A DNA stretch of 31,228 bases from positions 1 through 31,228 of the forward strand of contig JBKBUF010000040.1 in assembly GCA_046290815.1 (NCBI GenBank). The letters are read 5' to 3'. Below are positions 8,082 through 15,268 of the stretch, one piece after another. How positions within the stretch are numbered: position 1 is the stretch's first letter; every line of letters starts with the position of its first letter. The notes beneath the pieces are model-generated. The model saw only the letters and a program-made list of their open reading frames with translations, did not search any database and was not told the DNA's origin. A program made the translations under genes and the position numbers. The DNA comes from JBKBUF01 sp046290815. GTDB taxonomy: Bacteria > Bacteroidota > Bacteroidia > Cytophagales > Cytophagaceae.

Positions 8082-8477
8082 TTAATTTGACTTTTCAATT
8101 AAATTTTTTGTTTCCTTTAATGAAATCTCGGTTTTTCGAATTATTGCACCAAAGATGTTCATTAATTCAGTTGCTTCATTTATTAGCAAAATTCTTTCCT
8201 GAGCATATTTCCCTTCTATATGCAAAAGCCTTAACCAAAGTCTGCTTTCTTTAGCTTCCTTCCTGCATATTTTGATTCTCATTAAGTAATCCTTTTTAGA
8301 ACATGATTCATTTGCTTCTATGTAATTAGCACTTACCGACCCTGAAGATCTTGCTAAATGTTTGCAGTCTTCATTATTGCAAATGTCCATTTTTATTGAT
8401 CTGATGAACTTTCTGCACTCATGTGCAAATTTTTCAGTTCGATCTTCTAAATCGAATTTCTTTTTGTTCTCCTCCAT
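8082..8477 (-). CDS. Four-helix-bundle (S23-like) protein
   Basis: 131 aa, almost all helical, with the pattern of the 'four helix bundle protein' family related to the proteins encoded in 23S rRNA intervening sequences of Leptospira and Coxiella. Recognisable segments are FAHECRKFIRS at the start, LARSSGSVSANYIEANE in the middle (family hallmark around residues 42-58), KEAKESRLWLRLL and the C-terminal helix. No catalytic residues are evident; members are thought to bind nucleic acid or protein, but function is unproven. It sits between argG and argC in the operon and is bracketed by inverted heptamer arrays (8046-8073 and 8531-8556), which suggests it arrived as a unit. No role in arginine synthesis is expected. 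Confidence 0.87.
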   Translation of the reverse strand: MEENKKKFDLEDRTEKFAHECRKFIRSIKMDICNNEDCKHLARSSGSVSANYIEANESCSKKDYLMRIKICRKEAKESRLWLRLLHIEGKYAQERILLINEATELMNIFGAIIRKTEISLKETKNLIEKSN

Positions 8478-8530
8478 AGCTGTTGAGGTATTTTAATAAT
8501 CCACGGTTGCCCTAATTCCCGGGATTTTTT

Positions 8531-8556
8531 TCGAATTTCGAATTTCGGATTTCGAG
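8531..8556. repeat. (TCGAATT)n array right of the four-helix-bundle gene
   Basis: Three units (TCGAATT, TCGAATT, TCGGATT) plus a partial TCGAG, ending one base from the argG stop codon. It is the reverse complement of the AATTCGA array at 8046-8073, so the small gene lies between inverted repeats. Confidence 0.88.
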
Positions 8557-8557
8557 A

Positions 8558-9742
8558 TTAACTGTTTACTTTGTGATAAATCATTGTCTGATTTCCAAAA
8601 ATCTTCGAAAATCCTTTTACATCTTCTCCGCTCCAGGCATTGTTCATTTCGCCGTAGCTTCCGAATTTAGATGACATTAGGTCATGCTTTGATTTGATTC
8701 CTACAACATGGAATCTGTATGGCGCAAGGAAAACCTTAACTGTACCTGTAACATTCTGTTGAGAGTCTGTAAGGAATGTTTCCATGTTTCTCATTACAGG
8801 TTCAAGGAATTGTCCTTCATGGACAAAGTTACCATAGAAGTTAGCGAGTTGCTCTTTCCAGTACATCTGCCATTTGGTAAGAGTATGTTTTTCTAAAGTA
8901 TGATGTGCTTTGATGATAACCATTGGAGCAGCTGCTTCGAATCCTACTCTTCCTTTAATTCCAATGATCGTATCACCTACATGGATGTCCCTGCCGATTC
9001 CGTAAGGAGCCGCAATAGATTCAAGCTTAAGTATTGCCTCTACCGGTTTATGCTTTGTTCCGTTTATTCCAACAAGTTCTCCTTTTACGAACTCAAGTTC
9101 TACCTCCTCGTTACCTGTTTTACTTACTTGAGTAGGGAAAGCTGATTCAGGAAGATATTGATCAGAGGTAAGTGTTTCTTTTCCTCCAACTGAAGTTCCC
9201 CATATACCTTTGTTGATAGAGTATGCCGCTTTGGTCCAGTCAGCAACCACGCCTTTTGATTTAAGATATTCTATCTCCGCTTCCCTTGAAAGCTTCATGT
9301 CACGTATAGGTGTGATGATCCCTACATTCGGAATAAGGATGTTGAATATCATGTCAAAACGTACTTGATCATTTCCGGCACCTGTGCTTCCATGTGCAAC
9401 AAAATCAGCATTTACTTCTTTGCAATATTCTGCTATAGCTTTTGCCTGGAATACCCTTTCGGCACTAACAGATAGAGGATAGGTGTTATTTTTTAATACG
9501 TTCCCGAATATCAGATACTTTACACAGTTCTGATAATAGTCGTCAATTACATCTAGCGTGACATGCTTCTTTACACCGAGGTTGTAAGCTTTTTTTTCAA
9601 TCTCCTGCAACTCATCTTTGGAGAAACCGCCGGTATTGACAATAGCAGAGTAGACCTCTAGTCCTTTTTCTTCTGACAGGTATTTTACACAATATGATGT
9701 GTCTAAGCCTCCGCTGAAGGCTAATACAACTTTCTTACTCAT
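8558..9742 (-). CDS. argG: Argininosuccinate synthase
   Basis: Joins citrulline and aspartate with ATP to argininosuccinate. The N-type ATP pyrophosphatase loop AFSGGLDTSY is at residues 8-17; HGSTGAGNDQVRFD near 117-130 is the conserved citrulline/aspartate-binding region. At 394 aa it is full length. It is the second gene of the arginine operon, 64 nt after the GNAT gene. ATG start with no competing upstream start. Confidence 0.97.
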   Translation of the reverse strand: MSKKVVLAFSGGLDTSYCVKYLSEEKGLEVYSAIVNTGGFSKDELQEIEKKAYNLGVKKHVTLDVIDDYYQNCVKYLIFGNVLKNNTYPLSVSAERVFQAKAIAEYCKEVNADFVAHGSTGAGNDQVRFDMIFNILIPNVGIITPIRDMKLSREAEIEYLKSKGVVADWTKAAYSINKGIWGTSVGGKETLTSDQYLPESAFPTQVSKTGNEEVELEFVKGELVGINGTKHKPVEAILKLESIAAPYGIGRDIHVGDTIIGIKGRVGFEAAAPMVIIKAHHTLEKHTLTKWQMYWKEQLANFYGNFVHEGQFLEPVMRNMETFLTDSQQNVTGTVKVFLAPYRFHVVGIKSKHDLMSSKFGSYGEMNNAWSGEDVKGFSKIFGNQTMIYHKVNS

Positions 9743-9806
9743 TTTACTTAAATTAATTGAGCGTTAAAGATATTAAAATAATATGGAAAACAGGGGAAAT
9801 TCCCGT

Positions 9807-10475
9807 CTAATTTGCAAGTCCGAAGAAGGCTAAAACTCTGGAGCCACTTCTGAAAGCCTTCAGCAATTTGAAGTTTTTCAGTCTTTGCCACCTTTCATAG
9901 ATTCCGGATTTTTTTACAAATTCCCACTTCTTCCTGTTTTTTTCTTCAGGGTCATACAGCATACCTGTACATAGGCAGTTTTTGTAATTTTTGCTCTGAA
10001 GAATAGGAAAGTTTACACAGCTGGAGCAACCTTTCCAGAATTCTTCATCATCGGTAAGCTCGGAAAAAGTAACGGGTCTGTAGCCCAGCTCCGAATTGAT
10101 TTTCATTACCGCAGCACTGGTGGTAAGCCCGAATAGCTTGGCATTCGGGTATTTTTTTCTCGATAGTTCAAAAGCCTTCTCTTTAATCTTGGTAGCAAGG
10201 CCCTCCTTTCTGAATTGTGGAGCAACGATAAGTCCTGAATTGACGACATATTTGTCGTGAGACCATGTTTCTATATAGCAGAATCCGGCAAATTCACCAT
10301 CCTTGGTTGTAGCAATGACTGCCTTTCCCTCATCAATCTTCTTACGAATATAGTCGGGGTTTCTTTTGGCAATACCTGTCCCACGTGCTTTCGCACTCTC
10401 TTCCATTTCTTTGCAGATTGCTTCTGCTAAACCTTTGTGTTTCTCTTCTGCTATTTGAACTTTGAATTCTGCCAT
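9807..10475 (-). CDS. GNAT acyltransferase heading the arginine operon, probable N-acylglutamate synthase
   Basis: 222 aa. The GNAT acyl-CoA-binding motif is visible as VAPQFRKEGLATKIKEKA (about 84-101), preceded by FAGFCYIETW and followed by the family's last strand GYRPVTF. A C-terminal extension has four cysteines in two pairs (GCSSC and NCLC, about 149-169) that could bind a metal, then a basic tail. The operon has no argJ or classical argA, and a pathway that never releases free ornithine cannot recycle the acyl group through ArgJ, so a dedicated N-acylglutamate synthase is needed; the first gene of the operon is the obvious candidate. That function is inference from context. Whether acetyl- or succinyl-CoA is used is open. 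Confidence 0.8.
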   Translation of the reverse strand: MAEFKVQIAEEKHKGLAEAICKEMEESAKARGTGIAKRNPDYIRKKIDEGKAVIATTKDGEFAGFCYIETWSHDKYVVNSGLIVAPQFRKEGLATKIKEKAFELSRKKYPNAKLFGLTTSAAVMKINSELGYRPVTFSELTDDEEFWKGCSSCVNFPILQSKNYKNCLCTGMLYDPEEKNRKKWEFVKKSGIYERWQRLKNFKLLKAFRSGSRVLAFFGLAN

Positions 10476-10581
10476 TTTAAAATTCCCGGAATAAAATAAT
10501 AATGATTAATAATTGAACAATGTTTTCAGATAATTAAAGTATTCTGAAAATCTTTAGTTTAGAAATTATTTTAGGATTCGA

Positions 10582-10674
10582 GAATAACTACCGCATAGGT
10601 AATTAATAGAAGTGCCCGGCCTACGGCCTCGGGGTTCTGAATGGTAAAATTCTTTCTGTGCCCATGGCAATGGG
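10582..10674 (-). promoter_or_regulatory. Structured leader of the arginine operon: three stem-loops
   Basis: Between the predicted start of transcription (about 10726) and the GNAT gene lie three inverted repeats: CCCAT/ATGGG (10661-10674), a G+C-rich GGCC-TAC-GGCC stem extended by CCC/GGG (10615-10633), and TACC-GCATA-GGTA (about 10589-10601, with partly paired flanks). The G+C-rich element stands out in this AT-rich genome. It may be regulatory RNA structure or a dispersed palindromic repeat. No T-run follows, so an attenuator is not shown. Confidence 0.4.
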
Positions 10675-10729
10675 AGAAAAGATAGGGGTTGAATAAATAA
10701 AAATGTTTACCATTTTCTTATAGAAAGTA

Positions 10730-10760
10730 CAAAGTTAATTCAAAATTGAATTTAATCAAA
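10730..10760 (-). promoter_or_regulatory. Arginine operon promoter
   Basis: On the minus strand: TTTG (-33 box, 10757-10760), 19-bp spacer, TAACTTTG (-7 box, 10730-10737). This matches the Bacteroidota consensus TTTG-N19-21-TAnnTTTG. Predicted start near 10726, giving a leader of about 250 nt to the GNAT gene. Confidence 0.6.
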
Positions 10761-10973
10761 AAATGTTCCCGAAAATTGTGGTTCATCTCTTTAATTATTT
10801 TTGATGCTGTCCGAGACTCTGTTCATGTTACAAAAACTGATTTTTAACGGTTCCTGATTCATTTTTCCGGACTATCAAAGGGGTTCCGGTAATATTTTGA
10901 GAATTTTAAACTTTTTTCGATAATTGCAGAACTATTTTTGATAGTAGTACTATTATTATACGGTATCCTTGGT

Positions 10974-10981
10974 TATATTTG
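10974..10981 (+). promoter_or_regulatory. -7 box before tetR
   Basis: TATATTTG fits TAnnTTTG and would start transcription near 10985, 14 nt before the ATG at 10999. A second match, TATTTTTG, is at 10933-10940. Neither has a clear -33 TTTG at the right distance. Confidence 0.35.
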
Positions 10982-10998
10982 AGGGATATTTTAAACCT

Positions 10999-11679
10999 AT
11001 GCCGGGAATTATTAAACTACAGCTGAACGAAAAATTATATGTCCGGGATCCTGATGAGACCGAACTTGGCAGGAAAATTGTGTCGCATTCTGTTCGTTTA
11101 ATCGATGAAGTGGGCTTTGAAAGCTTTTCTTTCAAAAAACTTGCTATTGAAATTAAGTCTACCGAGGCCTCTGTTTACAGGTACTTTGAAAATAAACAGA
11201 AACTCCTGCTATATTTGGTTAATTGCTATTGGATATGGCTTAGATTTCAGCTTCATGTGAAAACTGAAAGTGTAAAAAATCCTAAGGAGAAATTAAAAAT
11301 TGCTTTAAGGATCATCACTGAATCCAATATGAATAATCCTGTAACAGGACTGGATGAATCAGCATTATTTCGAATCGTGGTGAATGAATCCCAAAAAGTG
11401 TTTTTGGTGAAAAACGTTGATACTGCAAATAAAGAAGGATTATTCAGGGAATATAAACTTTTTTGTAAGCTAATAGCAGAAATCATTTCCGAATTGAATC
11501 CAAAGTATAAATTTGCAAATACATTGGTAAGCACTATAATAGAGGGAGCGCATCATCAACTTTTCTTTGCGGATCATTTCCCTTCATTGACAGATTTAAA
11601 AAAGCAGGAGCAGGATTGCAATAAGTTGAATACATTTCTCGAGCATTTGGTGCTTGCTGCTATATTACCGAAATCATAA
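10999..11679 (+). CDS. TetR/AcrR-family transcriptional regulator
   Basis: 226 aa from the ATG at 10999; a TTG at 10969 is open but would place the start before a good -7 box. The N-terminal helix-turn-helix runs over roughly residues 22-70, with the family hallmark VSHSVRLIDEVGFESFSFKKLA followed by TEASVYRYFENKQKLL, the recognition helix and its trailing FxNKxxL motif. The C-terminal two-thirds is helical and is expected to bind an unknown ligand. It is the first gene of a four-gene exporter operon, 18 nt before the ABC gene, so it most likely represses that operon and itself. Divergent from the arginine operon, but there is no evidence it controls arginine genes. Confidence 0.88.
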   Translation: MPGIIKLQLNEKLYVRDPDETELGRKIVSHSVRLIDEVGFESFSFKKLAIEIKSTEASVYRYFENKQKLLLYLVNCYWIWLRFQLHVKTESVKNPKEKLKIALRIITESNMNNPVTGLDESALFRIVVNESQKVFLVKNVDTANKEGLFREYKLFCKLIAEIISELNPKYKFANTLVSTIIEGAHHQLFFADHFPSLTDLKKQEQDCNKLNTFLEHLVLAAILPKS

Positions 11680-11697
11680 AGAAATTAAGAAACCAGA

Positions 11698-13911
11698 ATG
11701 ATATTAAGTCAGATATATAAAATTCATGAAGTGCTCCTCAATATCCTTAAACTGGATACAAATATAAAGGAGCTGAGCACTGATGGATTTGCTCATTTTA
11801 AAAAAGCACCGGAAAGCTTCGATCAGTTCATGAACATGCTGCAGGAAACAGGGAATCTTGTGCACATGGCTTTTATTCAAAAGCAGGTGACTGAGGTCGA
11901 GTTCGAGCAGCTTTTTGACAGAATTCACGTACCCTATCTGATATTTTTTAAGAGCGGCACTTCTATATTGCCGGTAGTTATTAATCCGGTGAATAATACT
12001 TCGTATGCTCATATTATCGATTCAGACGGCAATGACGGGGTTACGGAAATAAATTCTTTTAAAGAAATAAGGGACAAAATATGTCCTGCCGGTCAGCTGC
12101 TCGCAAATCCTGAAGAAGATACCTTCACGGTAATCGTTAATTGTATACCAAATCAATCCATCTATAGTGATAATCAGCCTGAAGACGAAAAGGATGCTGG
12201 AAAAAAACTGAAAGCATTTACAAGGTTTTTTAAGCTGGTAGCTTCAGAAAGAAAGGAAATTTCCTTCCTTTATATATATGCTATTATTGCAGGTATAATG
12301 ACGCTTTCGCTGCCATTGGGGGTTCAGGCAATAATTAACTATGTTACCAGTGGCGCTATTTCTACCTCTATAGTGGTATTGATATGTGTAATTACCTTGG
12401 TGATACTTATTTCAGGTGGACTACAAGTAATGCAGCTGACACTGGTGGAGTATATTCAACAGAGGCTTTTTGCTAAAACCGCATTCGAGTTTTCCTACAG
12501 GATACCTAAGATTAAGGTGGAATCTGTAATGAAGTACTATCCTCCGGAGCTGATGAACAGATTCTTCGATATTGTTACACTTCAGAAAGGTATTGCAAGT
12601 ATTTTACTTGAGTTTTCAAGTGCAATCCTTCAGGTTGTGTTCGGACTGATACTTCTTTCTTTATATCACCCTTCATTTATAGTTTTTGGAGCATCTCTGA
12701 TGCTTATTTTAGGGGTGGTAATAAGGTTTACCGGACCAAAAGGTTTAAAGTCCAGTTTGAACGAAAGTAAATATAAATACGAGGTGGCCAACTGGCTGGA
12801 GGAAATTGCAAGAGCTTTAAGTACATTCAAGCTTGCAGGATACTCCAATCTACCTATGGAAAAAACAGATTACTATGTAAGTAATTATGTGCATTACAGA
12901 AAGCAACATTTTAAAGTATTGCTAACACAGTATTTAAGTTTTGTGTCATTTAAAGCGCTTATTACGGCCGGTCTTCTTACTTTGGGTTGCGTGCTACTCA
13001 TCCGGAAAGAGATAAACATCGGTCAGTTTGTTGCCAGTGAAATTGTGATCATTCTTATTATAAATGCTGTAGAAAAGGTAATTCTCAAATTAGATACATT
13101 TTATGATGTGCTTACCAGCCTCGAAAAGATCGGTACTGTCACTGACCTTCCTATAGAAATTCAGAACGGGATATCAATAGACTCTCTTGATAGCAGCAGC
13201 AAAGGTCTTTCTCTTCAGATTAAGGATTTAAAATATAAATTTCCTGCTGAACCCGGATATATTTTGAAGGGTATTAATCTGGATGTAGAATCTGGTGACA
13301 GGGTTTGTATCTCCGGGTATAGCAGTTCTGGTAAAACCACATTTCTGAATATCATGCTGGGATTTCTAACCAGCTATGAAGGAAATGTATCCTATAATAA
13401 AATTTCACTGAGGGAGATTAATAAATACAGCCTGGTAAATATGATAGGAGATAACATTTCCCAGGAAGATCTTTTTGACGGAACAATTCTGGAAAATATA
13501 ACATTAGGTAGAAATATCAAGCTTGAAGATGTGTTGTGGGCTGTAGACTGCTTAAATCTCAATGATTTTGTTGCTACCCAGAAAAGCGGGCTCAATACAA
13601 AAATTACGGGGGGTACCCAAGGGATATCTGAAAGTATTGCAAAAAGACTTATAGTTGCTCGTAGTATTGTTACCAGACCTAAGATGCTGGTCCTTGAAGA
13701 TAATAACTTCGGCCTTGAAAGAGCAGAGAAAATCAAGCTTACAAAGATGATTACCTCTAAAGAAAATCCCTGGACGGTGATAATGGTTTCCAATGATCCT
13801 GATATTATGAGTATGTGTAATACCACTATAGTAATGAAGGATGGCGCCATTGTATGTAAAGGTCGATATGACGAAATTAAAAATGAAGATGTATTTCAAA
13901 CGTTGATATAA
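11698..13911 (+). CDS. Type-I-secretion-like ABC transporter with degenerate ATPase
   Basis: 737 aa. Residues 1-185 form a cytosolic region that could be a degenerate C39-like domain (LIFFKSGTSILPVVI, AHIIDSD) without the catalytic cysteine; 186-460 is the membrane domain with about six helices; 500-737 is the nucleotide-binding domain. Walker A is normal (GYSSSGKTT, 540-548) and so is the Q-loop (ISQEDLFDGT). The rest departs from the family: ISESI replaces LSGGQ (643-647), Walker B reads LVLEDN, with Glu-Asp where Asp-Glu is usual (667-668), the D-loop is FGLE, and the H-loop histidine is Asn699. ATP hydrolysis may be weak or altered. It sits with HlyD- and TolC-type partners and probably drives a tripartite exporter. 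No cargo gene with a leader peptide is adjacent. Confidence 0.9.
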   Translation: MILSQIYKIHEVLLNILKLDTNIKELSTDGFAHFKKAPESFDQFMNMLQETGNLVHMAFIQKQVTEVEFEQLFDRIHVPYLIFFKSGTSILPVVINPVNNTSYAHIIDSDGNDGVTEINSFKEIRDKICPAGQLLANPEEDTFTVIVNCIPNQSIYSDNQPEDEKDAGKKLKAFTRFFKLVASERKEISFLYIYAIIAGIMTLSLPLGVQAIINYVTSGAISTSIVVLICVITLVILISGGLQVMQLTLVEYIQQRLFAKTAFEFSYRIPKIKVESVMKYYPPELMNRFFDIVTLQKGIASILLEFSSAILQVVFGLILLSLYHPSFIVFGASLMLILGVVIRFTGPKGLKSSLNESKYKYEVANWLEEIARALSTFKLAGYSNLPMEKTDYYVSNYVHYRKQHFKVLLTQYLSFVSFKALITAGLLTLGCVLLIRKEINIGQFVASEIVIILIINAVEKVILKLDTFYDVLTSLEKIGTVTDLPIEIQNGISIDSLDSSSKGLSLQIKDLKYKFPAEPGYILKGINLDVESGDRVCISGYSSSGKTTFLNIMLGFLTSYEGNVSYNKISLREINKYSLVNMIGDNISQEDLFDGTILENITLGRNIKLEDVLWAVDCLNLNDFVATQKSGLNTKITGGTQGISESIAKRLIVARSIVTRPKMLVLEDNNFGLERAEKIKLTKMITSKENPWTVIMVSNDPDIMSMCNTTIVMKDGAIVCKGRYDEIKNEDVFQTLI

Positions 13912-13913
13912 CC

Positions 13914-15263
13914 ATGGATTTTTTTAATCATGAAATAGACCGGTTTTATTCCACCAGGATGGTTAAAACCCCAAGGTTATTAAGAAATCTGGCTTATTGG
14001 GCAGGGGGATTGTTTTTGTTTATGCTGGCCTGCCTGTTTTTGCCATGGACACAAAATATTACCTCTGCAGGTGTGGTAACCACCTTGTATCCTGAGCATA
14101 GGCCTCAAACGATTCATTCTACAATAGCAGGTAGAATAGAGCGATGGTACATCCAGGAAGGTCAATATGCCACAAAAGGTGACACCATTGTAAAACTTTC
14201 TGAGGTGAAGGAAAAATTTATGGATCCGGAGTTGCTCACAAGGTTAAAGGAGCAGATTCAGGCCAAAGAGGGAGCCATTACTTCCACACAGCGCAAAGTA
14301 CAGGCTCTTGAAAACCAAATCTCTGCTTTGCGGTCAGGACTGGAGTTTAGTCTTAATAAGGCCAGAAATAAAGTAAAGCAAACTGAATTAAAGTTGCAGG
14401 CCGATAGTATGGATTTTCAGGCTGCAAAAGTTGATTTTGAAGTGGCAGAATTACAGTTTGCGCGTCAGGAGGAATTGTATAAAAAAGGCTTAAAATCACT
14501 TACCGAACTTGAGCAGAGAAAACTTAAATTACAGGAGTCAAAAGCAAAACTGCTTTCTTCTGAGAATAAATATGAAGCAACAAAAAATGAATTGGCGAAT
14601 GCCCGCATTGAACTCAATTCTCTTCAGGCAGAGTACCAGGATAAGATTTCAAAAGCTCAATCTGATTTGAATTCTGCATTTTATTCATTGTATGATGGCC
14701 AGTCGGACTTATCGAAAATGATAAACGAATATGCCAACATGGAAATTCGAAGTGGGTATTACGCAATTACGGCTCCCCAGGATGGTTACATTGTGAAAGC
14801 CCTTGTGACAGGTATCGGTGAAACAGTGAAAGAAGGAGAGCCGATTGTAAGTGTGATGCCTGACCATCCTTCTCTGGCTGCCCAGATTTTTGTTGCACCT
14901 ATGGATATTCCGCTGCTGAAGAAAGGGTCTAAAGTCAGATTGCAATTTGACGGATGGCCTGCCCTTGTTTTTTCCGGATGGCCTAACACAAGTTTCGGTA
15001 CTTTTGGCGCACGAGTTGAAGTAATTGACTTCATTGATAGCAAAGGAAAATACAGGGTGTTGGTTACTCCGGACCCGGCAGATGAGCCATGGCCTCCTGT
15101 TCGTGTGGGCTCAGGAGTACAGGGTTGGGCGCTGTTGAACGATGTTCCGATCTGGTATGAATTGTGGCGACAACTCAATGGTTTTCCTCCTGATTTTACA
15201 GGTTACGAGCAGGTGCTTGAGCATGACATTCAGGAGTATCAAAAAAAGAATATGATTAAGTAA
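13914..15263 (+). CDS. HlyD-family membrane fusion (periplasmic adaptor) protein
   Basis: 449 aa, starting 2 nt after the ABC stop, so translation is probably coupled. A short cytosolic start, one membrane helix (about 24-44), a first lipoyl half (HSTIAGRIERWYIQEGQYATKG, with the usual glycine turn), a long heptad-rich coiled coil (about 105-265) and a second lipoyl half (APQDGYIVKALVTGIGETV) followed by a beta-barrel region (SLAAQIFVAPMDIPLLKKG) are visible. It links the inner-membrane transporter to the outer-membrane channel encoded next. The long coiled coil is as in type I secretion adaptors. Confidence 0.93.
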   Translation: MDFFNHEIDRFYSTRMVKTPRLLRNLAYWAGGLFLFMLACLFLPWTQNITSAGVVTTLYPEHRPQTIHSTIAGRIERWYIQEGQYATKGDTIVKLSEVKEKFMDPELLTRLKEQIQAKEGAITSTQRKVQALENQISALRSGLEFSLNKARNKVKQTELKLQADSMDFQAAKVDFEVAELQFARQEELYKKGLKSLTELEQRKLKLQESKAKLLSSENKYEATKNELANARIELNSLQAEYQDKISKAQSDLNSAFYSLYDGQSDLSKMINEYANMEIRSGYYAITAPQDGYIVKALVTGIGETVKEGEPIVSVMPDHPSLAAQIFVAPMDIPLLKKGSKVRLQFDGWPALVFSGWPNTSFGTFGARVEVIDFIDSKGKYRVLVTPDPADEPWPPVRVGSGVQGWALLNDVPIWYELWRQLNGFPPDFTGYEQVLEHDIQEYQKKNMIK

Positions 15264-15268
15264 AGGTA

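Larger units (their letters stand above)
10476..10998. other. Divergent intergenic region between the arginine operon and the tetR operon
   Basis: About 520 nt without a gene. It holds the arginine promoter (10730-10760), three short hairpins in the arginine leader (10582-10605, 10615-10633, 10661-10674), and tetR-side promoter boxes at 10933-10940 and 10974-10981. Otherwise AT-rich sequence with no further structure that I can see. Confidence 0.7.

Noticed and set aside
8039..8254. Plus-strand frame across the AATTCGA array and the four-helix-bundle gene
   Set aside because: Its start is made of repeat sequence and it runs antisense to a recognisable gene.
10969..10998. Upstream TTG start for tetR
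   Set aside because: It precedes a TATATTTG promoter box and adds residues outside the TetR fold; the ATG at 10999 is preferred.
13392..13850. Long antisense frame (152 codons) in the ABC transporter gene
   Set aside because: The sense gene has clear domains and motifs; the antisense product has no motif or start signal.
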